Source: Roseiarcus sp963732155
GTDB lineage: Bacteria; Pseudomonadota; Alphaproteobacteria; Rhizobiales; Beijerinckiaceae
Reading direction: 5' to 3'
Assembly: GCA_963732155.1 (NCBI GenBank)
Contig: CAVSYB010000017.1
Coordinates: 62,001 to 126,000 of the forward strand
Length of the DNA stretch: 64,000 nt
The notes under the pieces were generated by a model. It saw nothing but the letters and a program-made list of their open reading frames with translations. It ran no database searches and was not told the DNA's origin. Below, in pieces: positions 26,681 to 34,515 of the stretch (position 1 is its first letter; every line of letters begins with the position of its first letter). Made by a program: the position numbers and the translations under genes.

Positions 26681-28226
26681 CGCCACCGCCAACGCCTGGC
26701 TCGATCGCGCCCGCGCAAGGCTCGGGGCGACCGCGCTCGGGCCGAAGGCTGAACAGATCGGCCGGGTGGAGGAGATCGGCGACGGCGTCGCGCTCGTCTC
26801 CGGGATGCCGGACGTCCGCCTCGACGAACTCCTGCGTTTCGACAAGGGGCAGTTCGGCTTCGTCCAGGTGCTCGAACGCGACCGGGTGGGCTGCGTCCTG
26901 CTCGACGACGCCGATTCGGTGGAGGCCGGCGACACGGTGCGCGGCTTCGGCGACGTCGTCCGCACCCCGGTGGGGCCGGCGCTGCTCGGCCGCATCGTCG
27001 ATCCGCTCGGCCGCCCGCTCGACGGGAAAGGTCCCGTCGCGAGCGAGGCGCTGGAGCCGATCGAGCGCCCGGCGCCGGCGATCATCGACCGGGATCTGGT
27101 GACGCAACCGATCCAGACCGGGCTCGTCGTAGTCGATACGCTGTTCGCGCTCGGCCGCGGCCAACGCGAACTCATCATCGGCGATCGCGCCATCGGCAAG
27201 AGCACGATTGCGATCGACACGATCATCAACCAGAAGGACAGCGACATTGTTTGCGTCTATGTCGCGGTCGGCCAGAAGACGTCGAGCGTCCGCCGCGCGA
27301 TCGACGCGATCCAGACCCGCGGGGCGCCCGAGCGCTGCATCATCGTCGTGGCCGGGCCGGCGAATTCCCCCGGACTGCAATGGATCGCGCCATTCGCCGG
27401 CTTCGCCATGGCGGAGTATTTCCGGGACCGCGGCCAGCATGCGCTGGTGGTGGTCGACGACCTGACCAAGCACGCGGCGACCCATCGTGAGATCGCGCTG
27501 CTGACGCGCCAGTCGCCCGGCCGCGAAGCCTATCCCGGCGACATCTTCTACGTCCATGCGCGGTTGCTGGAGCGCGCCGCCAAGCTGTCCCGGGAGCGCG
27601 GCGGCGGCTCGCTGACGGCGCTGCCGATCGCCGAGACCGACGCCGGCAATCTCAGCGCCTACATCCCGACCAACCTTATTTCGATCACCGACGGTCAGAT
27701 CGTGCTCGACGCCAGGCTCTTCCATGAAGGGCGCAAGCCGGCCGTCGACGTCGGGGTCAGCGTCAGCCGGGTCGGCGGCAAGACCCAGGCGCCGGCGCTG
27801 CGCGAAGCGGCCAAGACGATGCGGCTCGACTACGCGCAATTCCTCGAACTGGAGATGTTCACCAGGTTCGGTGGAATCCCGGACACGCGGGTCCGCGATC
27901 GGCTGACGCGGGGCGCGCGCATCCGCGCGATCCTCGACCAGCCGCAGCACGCGCCGCTGCGGCTCGCCGACGAAGTCGCGCTGATCCTGGCGCTGCAGTC
28001 CGGTCTGCTCGATGCGCTGGCGCTGCCGGCCGTCGCCGCCTTCCGGCTCGGCCTGCGCGCCATGCTCGACCGTGATGCGCCGGGCGCCGTCCGCCTCATC
28101 CAGCAGACCGGCGCGCTCGACGAGGCGCCCAAGCGCCGGCTGCTCGAGACGCTCCGGCGCCATGTCCAGACCATCGCCGGCGGCGCGCGGCCCGGCGATG
28201 AACCGGCGACAGCGAAGCGGCCATGA
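26664..28226 (+). CDS. atpA: N-type ATPase subunit alpha
   Basis: A 520-residue non-catalytic nucleotide-binding subunit. The P-loop is GDRAIGKST at 173-181, where common F-type alpha subunits have GDRQTGKT. Other alpha hallmarks follow (VYVAVGQKTSSVRRAIDAI, APFAGFAMAEYFRD, ALVVVDDLTKHAATHREI, RQSPGREAYPGDIFY, and VGVSVSRVGGKTQAPALREAAKTMRLDYAQFLELEMF). It starts inside the end of atpF and overlaps atpG by four bases. Confidence 0.94.
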   Translation: MTAEPDATANAWLDRARARLGATALGPKAEQIGRVEEIGDGVALVSGMPDVRLDELLRFDKGQFGFVQVLERDRVGCVLLDDADSVEAGDTVRGFGDVVRTPVGPALLGRIVDPLGRPLDGKGPVASEALEPIERPAPAIIDRDLVTQPIQTGLVVVDTLFALGRGQRELIIGDRAIGKSTIAIDTIINQKDSDIVCVYVAVGQKTSSVRRAIDAIQTRGAPERCIIVVAGPANSPGLQWIAPFAGFAMAEYFRDRGQHALVVVDDLTKHAATHREIALLTRQSPGREAYPGDIFYVHARLLERAAKLSRERGGGSLTALPIAETDAGNLSAYIPTNLISITDGQIVLDARLFHEGRKPAVDVGVSVSRVGGKTQAPALREAAKTMRLDYAQFLELEMFTRFGGIPDTRVRDRLTRGARIRAILDQPQHAPLRLADEVALILALQSGLLDALALPAVAAFRLGLRAMLDRDAPGAVRLIQQTGALDEAPKRRLLETLRRHVQTIAGGARPGDEPATAKRP

Positions 28227-29071
28227 CCGAGCGTCTCGCCGACGTCAGCGCGCGCATCGCCGGCATTCGGCAGCTCGGCGCCGTGGTGAACGCGATGCGC
28301 GGCATCGCCGGCGCGCGCGCCCGGGAGGCCCGCGGTCAGCTCGTCGCCGTCGACAGCTACGCCGCGACGATCGGGCTCGCGGTCGGCCGGGCGATCGCGT
28401 TGGCGCCGCCCGTCCGCCCCGACGGCCGGCGTCGATCGTCCCGCAAGGCGCTGGTCGCGTTCTGCGCCGAACAGGGATTCGCCGGCGCCTTCAGCGAGCG
28501 CGTGCTCGACGCGGTCGGCGCCGATCCCGCCGCGCCGGAGCTGTTCCTGATCGGCGCGCGGGGGGCGGCGATCGCCGCCGAAAGGGGCGTCGTCGCCCGC
28601 TGGAAAAGCGCGATGCCTTCCCATTCCCGCGGCGTCCCCAAACTCGCCGACCACATCGTCGAGGCGCTTTACGCGCGCCTCGCCGCCGGCGCGATCGATC
28701 GGCTCGACGCCGTCTTCACCCATTGGGAGGCCGGGCGCGGCGCCCAGGTCGAGCGCCGAAGCCTGTTCCCCCTCGACCTGGCCGCCTTTCCTCGCCCTAC
28801 GGACGCCAATCCGCCGCTGCTGAACCTGGACTCCGCGACTCTCCTGCGGGAGCTCGCCGCCGAATACATCCATGCGCAGCTTTGCCATGCGGCGCTGCAC
28901 GCCTTCGCCGCGGAGAACGAGGCGCGCATGGAGGCGATGGCTTCGGCGCACAGCGAGATCGAGCGCCAGCTTTCGACGCTGCGAGCGAGCGAGCGACGCG
29001 TCCGGCAGGAGGAGATCACGGCGGAGATCGTCGAGCTCGCCGCGGGCGAGACGGCGAGCCGACAACAATGA
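28223..29071 (+). CDS. atpG: N-type ATPase subunit gamma
   Basis: A 282-residue central-stalk subunit. The N-terminal coiled-coil helix opens MTERLADVSARIAGIRQLGAV and contains VNAMRGIAGARAREA. The C-terminal helix includes NEARMEAMASAHSEIERQL, matching the usual ENEARMEAM segment of gamma. The middle is divergent from housekeeping gamma subunits, as expected for this class. It ends the operon; 195 bases separate it from the hydrogenase operon on the same strand, so read-through is possible. Confidence 0.9.
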   Translation: MTERLADVSARIAGIRQLGAVVNAMRGIAGARAREARGQLVAVDSYAATIGLAVGRAIALAPPVRPDGRRRSSRKALVAFCAEQGFAGAFSERVLDAVGADPAAPELFLIGARGAAIAAERGVVARWKSAMPSHSRGVPKLADHIVEALYARLAAGAIDRLDAVFTHWEAGRGAQVERRSLFPLDLAAFPRPTDANPPLLNLDSATLLRELAAEYIHAQLCHAALHAFAAENEARMEAMASAHSEIERQLSTLRASERRVRQEEITAEIVELAAGETASRQQ

Positions 29072-29199
29072 CCGGTCGGCGCCGGCGCCGCACGGCGCCC
29101 CTTCGCGATCGACGCTCCCGCGGCTGGCTCTCCGCCGCCGGCGCCTGTATAGTCGCGGGGCGCGCCGGACCGCTTTTCCCAGGCGACGGCCTTGCGCAT

Positions 29200-29222
29200 G
29201 GATGCAAATCGACAACGCATCC
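29200..29222. promoter_or_regulatory. Inverted repeat upstream of hydrogenase operon
   Basis: GGATGC at 29200-29205 and GCATCC at 29217-29222 are perfect complements separated by 11 bases, 45 bases before the first hydrogenase gene. The size fits an operator for a dimeric regulator. No known consensus is recognised. Confidence 0.3.
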
Positions 29223-29266
29223 ACGCGGCGCGCATTATTGCGATGGGCGGAAGGTGATCAGGCGCG

Positions 29267-30400
29267 ATGCAATCGGACGAAAAAAGAGTCCTCACGCGCG
29301 CCGACCTCGACGCCTTGATCGGCGGGCTGGCGGGTCGCGGCTACCGCGTCGTGGGGCCGAAATTGCGCGACCAGGCGATCATCTACGACGACATCGGCGG
29401 CGTCGACGACCTGCCCGCCGGCTGGACGGACGAGCAGGACGGCGGACGCTATCGGCTGGAGCGGCGGGACGACGAGGCGCTGTTCGGCTACGCCGTCGGC
29501 CCGCATTCCTGGAAGAAATATCTGCACCCGCCGCGCCTGCAATTGTGGAGCGCCCGGCGCGGGGAAACCGGCTTCGTCATCGATCGCGAGCCGGAGACGA
29601 TTTCGCCCTTCGCCTTCATCGGCGTGCGCGCCTGCGAGATCCAGGCGATCGCGATCCAGGACAAGGTGTTCCTCGAAGGGCCGCATGTCGATCCGCATTA
29701 TCAGGCCCGTCGCGCCGGCGCCTTCATCGTCGCGGTCAATTGCGGCAAGGCCGGCGGAACCTGCTTCTGCGTCTCGATGGGAACCGGACCCTGCGCCAAA
29801 TCCGGCTTCGACATCGCCTTGACCGAACTCGCCGACGCCGGCGAGCCGATCTATGTCGCCGAAGCGGGCTCGCCGATCGGCGCGGAGATGCTCACCGGCC
29901 TCGCCGCTCGCGCCGCGCAGCCGGGGGAAATCGAACGGGCGGCGGCGGTGGTCGCGCGCACGGCGGCGACAATGGGTCGATCGATGGAGACGGCCGGCCT
30001 CCGCGACCTCCTGATGAACAACCTCGACCATCCGCGCTGGGACGAGGTCGCCGATCGATGCCTCACCTGCGGCAATTGCACCATGGTATGCCCGACCTGC
30101 TTTTGCACCTCGGTCGAGGACGCGAGCGACCTTTCGGGCCAGGAAGCCAGCCGGTCGCGCCGCTGGGACTCCTGCTTCACCGCGGATTTTTCCTACATTC
30201 ACGGCGGCAGCGTGCGGTCCTCGCCGAAATCGCGCTACCGCCAATGGATGACCCACAAGCTCGCCAGCTGGTTCGATCAGTTCGACACCTCCGGCTGCGT
30301 CGGGTGCGGGCGTTGCATCACATGGTGCCCCGTCGGCATCGACATCACCGAGGAGGCGCGCGCCATTCGCGAACATCCGGCGCAGGAGGCCAAGCCATGA
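29267..30400 (+). CDS. Group 3b [NiFe] hydrogenase iron-sulfur subunit (HyhB/HydB-like)
   Basis: A 377-residue protein of the sulfhydrogenase beta-subunit type. The C-terminal part has two ferredoxin-like [4Fe-4S] motifs, CLTCGNCTMVCPTC from residue 265 and CVGCGRCITWCPVG from residue 344. The middle has CGKAGGTCFCVSMGTGP, typical of this family. It should relay electrons between the flavin subunit and the hydrogenase dimer in the cytoplasm. Its stop overlaps the start of the cyclic-nucleotide-binding gene (ATGA). The next genes supply flavin, small and large subunits, giving the usual order of NADP(H)-linked bidirectional hydrogenases. Confidence 0.87.
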   Translation: MQSDEKRVLTRADLDALIGGLAGRGYRVVGPKLRDQAIIYDDIGGVDDLPAGWTDEQDGGRYRLERRDDEALFGYAVGPHSWKKYLHPPRLQLWSARRGETGFVIDREPETISPFAFIGVRACEIQAIAIQDKVFLEGPHVDPHYQARRAGAFIVAVNCGKAGGTCFCVSMGTGPCAKSGFDIALTELADAGEPIYVAEAGSPIGAEMLTGLAARAAQPGEIERAAAVVARTAATMGRSMETAGLRDLLMNNLDHPRWDEVADRCLTCGNCTMVCPTCFCTSVEDASDLSGQEASRSRRWDSCFTADFSYIHGGSVRSSPKSRYRQWMTHKLASWFDQFDTSGCVGCGRCITWCPVGIDITEEARAIREHPAQEAKP

Positions 30401-30861
30401 TCGAGGGAATGGAAGCGATCGTCCGCGAACATCGTTTTTTCTCCCGCCTGGACGACGACACCATCAAGCTGATTGCCGGCTGCGCCCGCAACGTGCGCTT
30501 CAACGCCGGCGAATATCTGTTCCGGACCGGCGAGTCGGCGGACGAGTTCTACCTGCTGCGGCACGGCCGCGTGGCGCTCGACGTGGCCGCGCCGGGCCGC
30601 GCCGCGATCACAATCGAGACGATCGGCGCGGGCGAGATCGTCGGGGTGTCCTGGCTCATTCCGCCCTACCGCTGGGACCTCGATGCGCGCGCCGTCGACC
30701 TCGTCCGCGCCATCGGCATGGACGCCAAGTGTCTGCGCCAGAAGTGCGACGCCGACCACGACGTCGGCTACGAGATGATGATGCGTTTCGTGCCGCTGCT
30801 GGTCGACCGGCTCCAGGCGGCGAGGCTGCAACTGCTCGATGTCTATGGCGCGCCCGCCTGA
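30397..30861 (+). CDS. Cyclic-nucleotide-binding-domain protein within hydrogenase operon
   Basis: A 154-residue single-domain protein. The CNB fold is visible as FFSRLDDDTIKLIAGCARNVRFNAGEYLF, ESADEFYLLRHGRVAL and IETIGAGEIVGVSWLIPPYRWDLDARA. There is no helix-turn-helix, so it is not a CRP-like regulator. The phosphate-binding cassette lacks the usual GE..LL..R arrangement (GEIVGVSWL then YRWDLDARA), so cyclic-nucleotide binding is uncertain. It is coupled by overlapping codons on both sides to hydrogenase genes, which argues for a role as a regulatory subunit of the complex. That role is inference. Confidence 0.82.
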   Translation: MIEGMEAIVREHRFFSRLDDDTIKLIAGCARNVRFNAGEYLFRTGESADEFYLLRHGRVALDVAAPGRAAITIETIGAGEIVGVSWLIPPYRWDLDARAVDLVRAIGMDAKCLRQKCDADHDVGYEMMMRFVPLLVDRLQAARLQLLDVYGAPA

Positions 30862-31699
30862 GCCGGCGGCGGCGCTCGCCGCCGACCCCATGGCGCCGAC
30901 CGCCGCACGCGTCCTGCGTGTACGGCGCGAGCTTGGCGACGTGTGGACGCTCGACATCAAGCCCGGCCCGGTCGGGTTCGCCTTCGCGCCCGGGCAGTTC
31001 AACATGCTCTACGCCTTCGGCGTCGGCGAAGCGGCGATCTCGATCAGCGGCGACCCCGCCGAACCGGAGACGCTCGTCCACACCATCCGCGCCGTCGGCA
31101 AGGTCTCCGGCGCGCTGGCGAGGGCCAAGCCCGGCGATTTCGTCGGCCTGCGCGGGCCTTTCGGCGCCGGTTGGCCGGTCGAGGCGGCCGTCGGATCGGA
31201 CGTCGTGGTCGTCGCCGGTGGGCTCGGCCTCGCGCCCCTGCGGCCGGCGATCCTTCGCCTCTTCGCGGGCCGCGAGCGCTACGGGCGGATCATTCTGCTG
31301 TGCGGGTCGCGAGGCCCGCGCGACATTTTGTTTCGCGCCGAGCTCGAACGCTGGCGGCGGCGCCTCGATATCGAGGTCGAGGTCACCGTCGACCACGCGA
31401 CGCCGGATTGGCGCGGCAACGTCGGCGTGGTCACGACGCTGATCGGCCGCGCCGCGTTCGATCCGCGCCACACCGTCGCGATGCTTTGCGGGCCGGAGAT
31501 CATGATGCGCTTCGCCGCGACCGAGCTGGAGCGCGCCGGGGTCGCCGACGAGCGCATTTACCTGTCGATGGAGCGCAACATGAAATGCGCGATCGGCCTT
31601 TGCGGCCATTGCCAGTTCGGCGGCGATTTCATCTGCAAGGACGGGCCGGTGATGACCTTCAGCCATCTTCGCGACCGCCTCGCGCGTTCGGAGATCTGA
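30839..31699 (+). CDS. Group 3b hydrogenase FAD/NAD(P)-binding subunit (HyhG/HydG-like)
   Basis: A 286-residue flavoprotein of the ferredoxin-NADP reductase superfamily. The FAD domain shows FAPGQFNMLYAFGVGEAAISIS, and the NAD(P) domain shows VVVVAGGLGLAPLRPAI and MLCGPEIMM. A C-terminal cysteine cluster, CAIGLCGHCQFGGDFIC, binds a 2Fe-2S centre as in dihydroorotate dehydrogenase electron-transfer subunits. It is the site of NADP(H) exchange in this hydrogenase group. The start at 30839 overlaps the CNB gene by 23 bases; an ATG six bases later is possible. Confidence 0.88.
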   Translation: MSMARPPEPAAALAADPMAPTAARVLRVRRELGDVWTLDIKPGPVGFAFAPGQFNMLYAFGVGEAAISISGDPAEPETLVHTIRAVGKVSGALARAKPGDFVGLRGPFGAGWPVEAAVGSDVVVVAGGLGLAPLRPAILRLFAGRERYGRIILLCGSRGPRDILFRAELERWRRRLDIEVEVTVDHATPDWRGNVGVVTTLIGRAAFDPRHTVAMLCGPEIMMRFAATELERAGVADERIYLSMERNMKCAIGLCGHCQFGGDFICKDGPVMTFSHLRDRLARSEI

Positions 31700-31700
31700 C

Positions 31701-32480
31701 ATGGCGCGCGCGCGGAAACCGAAGCTCGCCGTATGGAAATTCTCGTCCTGCGACGGTTGCCAGCTCACCCTCCTCGATTGCGAGGACGAGTTGCTCGCGG
31801 TTGCTGGCGCGGTCGAAATCGCCTATTTTCCCGAGGCGACCCGCAGCGTCGTCAAAGGCCCCTACGACGTTTCCCTGGTCGAAGGCTCGATCACCACGCC
31901 GCATGACGCCGAGCGCATCAAGGCAGTGCGCAAGCAGTCGAGGACGCTGATCACCATCGGCGCCTGCGCGACCGCCGGCGGCGTTCAGGCGCTGCGCAAC
32001 TTCGCCGACGTCGCCGCCTTCACGGCGATCGTCTATGCGCGGCCGGACTATATATCGACGCTCGCCACTTCGACGCCGATCGCCGCGCATGTGCCGGTCG
32101 ATTTCGAACTGCGCGGCTGCCCGATCGACAAGCGGCAGCTCGTCGAGGTGATCAGCGCCCTGCTCGCCGGCCGCCAGCCGGTGACCCCGGCGCACAGCGT
32201 CTGCGTCGAGTGCAAGCTGAAAGGCAATGTCTGCGTCATGGTCGCCCACGGCGCGCCTTGTCTCGGGCCGGTGACTCACGCCGGCTGCGGAGCGCTGTGT
32301 CCCACCTACAATCGCGGCTGCTACGGCTGCTTCGGCCCGATGGAGAGCCCGAACGCCAAAAGCCTCAGCGCCGGGCTCGCCGCGCTCGGCATGGACGAAG
32401 CGGCGCTGCGCCGCGTCTACCGGACGTTCAACGCCGGCGCCGAGCCGTTCAAGGATGAGGCCGAACGCCATGGCGCGTAA
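31701..32480 (+). CDS. Group 3b [NiFe] hydrogenase small subunit (HyhS/HydD-like)
   Basis: A 259-residue cytoplasmic iron-sulfur subunit with no signal peptide. Proximal-cluster ligands begin at SSCDGCQLTLLDCED (Cys17, Cys20) with GACATAGG and GCPI further on. A cysteine-rich C-terminal part (CVECKLKGNVC, CLGPVTHAGCGALCPTYNRGCYGCFGP) provides the remaining clusters. Absence of a Tat signal and the compact length agree with group 3 bidirectional enzymes. It overlaps the large-subunit start. Confidence 0.9.
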   Translation: MARARKPKLAVWKFSSCDGCQLTLLDCEDELLAVAGAVEIAYFPEATRSVVKGPYDVSLVEGSITTPHDAERIKAVRKQSRTLITIGACATAGGVQALRNFADVAAFTAIVYARPDYISTLATSTPIAAHVPVDFELRGCPIDKRQLVEVISALLAGRQPVTPAHSVCVECKLKGNVCVMVAHGAPCLGPVTHAGCGALCPTYNRGCYGCFGPMESPNAKSLSAGLAALGMDEAALRRVYRTFNAGAEPFKDEAERHGA

Positions 32481-33759
32481 AACCATCAAGGTCGACTACC
32501 TCGCCCGCGTCGAGGGCGAGGGCGCGCTGTCGGTCACCATTCGCGACGGCCGCGTGACGAACGCCGAGCTGAGGATTTTCGAGCCGCCGCGCTTCTTCGA
32601 GGCGTTCCTGCGCGGGCGCGCCTTCAGCGAGGCGCCCGACATCACGGCGCGCATTTGCGGCATCTGCCCGGTCGCCTATCAGATGAGCTCCGTCCATGCG
32701 ATGGAGGACGCGCTGGGCGTCAGGATATCGAAGCCCGTCCGCGACCTGCGCCGGCTGCTTTATTGCGGCGAGTGGATCGAGAGCCATACGCTCCATATCT
32801 ACATGCTGCACGCCCCGGATTTCCTCGGCTATCCCGGCGCCATCGAAATGGCCCGCGACCACGCCGACATCGTCAAGCGGGGCCTCGAGCTGAAGAAGAC
32901 CGGCAACGCCCTGATGAGCCTGATCGGCGGGCGCGAGATCCATCCGGTCAACGTGCGCGTCGGCGGCTTCTACAAGGCGCCGCGAAAGCGCGAGCTCGCG
33001 GCGCTGAATGAGCCCTTGAAGCGCGCGCGCGACCAGGCGCTGGAGACGGTCCGCTGGGTCGCCCGCTTCGACTTTCCCGATTGCCGCCGCGACTACGAGC
33101 TGGTTGCGCTGAGCCACCCCGACGAATACGCTTTGAACGAGGGGCGCATCGTCTCGAACAGGGGGCTCGACATCGGCGCCTCCGAATATGACGCGCATTT
33201 CGAGGAGAGCCACGTCGCGCGCTCCAACGCACTGCAGTCGCGAACGCGCGAGGGCGGCGCGTATCTGGTCGGGCCGCTGGCGCGCTTTGCGCTGAACTTC
33301 CAGCAGCTTTCGTCGCTCGCCCGCGACGCCGCCGGGGAGGCGGGCGTCGCCTCGCCATGCTTCAACCCGTACCAGAGCATCGTGGTGCGGGCGGTCGAGA
33401 CGCTCTACGCCTGCGACGAGGCGCTGCGTCTCATCGCCGGTTATGAGGAGCCGGACCGCTCATTCGAGCCGGCCGAACCGAAGGCCGGCGTCGGCTATGC
33501 GGCGACCGAGGCGCCGCGCGGGATGCTGTATCACCGCTATCGCCTCGCCGACGACGGCGCGATCCTCGATGCGCAGATCGTGCCGCCGACTTCGCAGAAC
33601 CAGGCGACCATCGAGGAGGATCTGACGGTGTTCGTCAACGACTGGATCGACCTTCCCGACGAGGCTTTGAAGCATCGCTGCGAACAGACGGTGCGGAACT
33701 ACGACCCCTGCATTTCCTGCGCGACTCACTTCCTTGACCTGCGTGTGGACCGGGGCTGA
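32470..33759 (+). CDS. Group 3b [NiFe] hydrogenase large subunit (HyhL/HydA-like)
   Basis: A 429-residue catalytic subunit. The nickel ligands are in RICGICPVAYQ (Cys63, Cys66) and DPCISCATH (Cys414, Cys417, His420). Nine residues follow His420, so C-terminal processing by a maturation endopeptidase should be needed. I start at the ATG at 32470 (MARKTIKVDYLARVEGEG); an ATG at 32455 is in frame. The motifs match group 3b NADP-linked enzymes, which evolve or oxidise H2 to balance NADP(H), and some also reduce sulfur. The protease gene immediately downstream is frameshifted. Confidence 0.9.
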   Translation: MARKTIKVDYLARVEGEGALSVTIRDGRVTNAELRIFEPPRFFEAFLRGRAFSEAPDITARICGICPVAYQMSSVHAMEDALGVRISKPVRDLRRLLYCGEWIESHTLHIYMLHAPDFLGYPGAIEMARDHADIVKRGLELKKTGNALMSLIGGREIHPVNVRVGGFYKAPRKRELAALNEPLKRARDQALETVRWVARFDFPDCRRDYELVALSHPDEYALNEGRIVSNRGLDIGASEYDAHFEESHVARSNALQSRTREGGAYLVGPLARFALNFQQLSSLARDAAGEAGVASPCFNPYQSIVVRAVETLYACDEALRLIAGYEEPDRSFEPAEPKAGVGYAATEAPRGMLYHRYRLADDGAILDAQIVPPTSQNQATIEEDLTVFVNDWIDLPDEALKHRCEQTVRNYDPCISCATHFLDLRVDRG

Positions 33760-33768
33760 GAAACGGCA

Positions 33769-34243
33769 ATGACGCAGAGGCGCGGCGGCGCGTTGATCAT
33801 CGGCGTCGGCAATCCCGATCGCGGCGACGATGGGGCGGGGCTCGCCGTCGCGGCGAGGCTGAAGGCGCGCGTATCGAAGGACGTTCGGGTGATGGAATGC
33901 GGCGGCGAAGCCGCCGCTCTGGTCGGGCTGTTGGGCGAAGTGGACGATGCGATTCTGATCGACGCGGCGATATCGGGCGCCGCGCCGGGGACGGTCGGAC
34001 GCTACGAGGCTCACGCAAGGGCCGCTGCCGGCGGGGCGCTTTGGCCTGTCGAGCCACGGCTTCGGCCTCGCCGAGGCGATCGAGCTCGCCCGCGCGCTTG
34101 GCCAGTTGCCGCGCCGCTGCGTCGTCTACGCGATCGAGGGACGGTCTTTCGCCGCCGGCGAGGCGCTTTCGCAAGCCGTGGAGGGCGCGGTCGAGCGTGT
34201 GGCGGCGCATATCATGGACGAGATTTGCGAGAAGGCGGACTGA
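33769..34243 (+). pseudogene. Hydrogenase maturation endopeptidase with single-base frameshift
   Basis: The start reads LIIGVGNPDRGDDGAGLAVA with the metal-binding Asp of hydrogenase maturation proteases, then ILIDAAISGAAPGTVGRYEAHA. The second half, LSSHGFGLAEAIELARALG to ICEKAD, is in the next frame and ends at the TGA at 34241-34243. The two halves join cleanly if one base is removed from GCAAGGG at about 34015-34022. Without correction the frame runs on through hypA. The family removes the C-terminal tail of the large subunit after nickel insertion. Real mutation or sequence error cannot be separated here; if real, maturation would depend on a protease encoded elsewhere. Confidence 0.8.
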
Positions 34244-34245
34244 CG

Positions 34246-34515
34246 ATGCACGAACACGGGTTGATCAACGATCTGATGCGGCGCATCGCGCGCGCCGCGG
34301 AGGCGGAAGACGCCGAACGCGTCGTCGCCGTGTCGGTCTGGCTCGGCGCGCTCAGCCATATGTCGCTGGAGCATTTCCGCGAACACTTCGATCACGCTTC
34401 GACGGGAACCATCGCCGAAGGCGCGCGGCTCGACATCGCCGCCTCCGACGACATCCATGATTCCGCGGCTGCGGACGTGCTGCTGAAGGGGATCGAAGTC
34501 GAGACCGCACGCTGA
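34246..34515 (+). CDS. hypA: HypA-like hydrogenase maturation protein lacking the zinc-binding cysteines
   Basis: An 89-residue protein beginning MHEHGLINDLMRRI, preserving the Met-His-Glu nickel-binding N-terminus of HypA. It ends LLKGIEVETAR, like the last strand of HypA. The usual central zinc loop with two CxxC motifs is missing, and the protein has no cysteine at all; typical HypA is about 113 residues. It sits between the protease gene and hypF, with its stop overlapping the hypF start (TGATG). It probably delivers nickel, but how it would do so without the zinc domain and without an adjacent hypB is open. Confidence 0.8.
   Translation: MHEHGLINDLMRRIARAAEAEDAERVVAVSVWLGALSHMSLEHFREHFDHASTGTIAEGARLDIAASDDIHDSAAADVLLKGIEVETAR

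Noticed and set aside
29192..29207. TTGCGCATGGATGCAA as a FixK/FNR box for the hydrogenase operon
   Set aside because: The half sites are eight bases apart instead of six, which does not fit the FixK/FNR spacing.
33769..34515. A natural fusion of maturation protease and HypA in one 248-codon frame
   Set aside because: The middle of that frame is Arg-rich nonsense, while the next frame encodes a perfect protease C-terminus with its own stop. A frameshift explains it better than a fusion.
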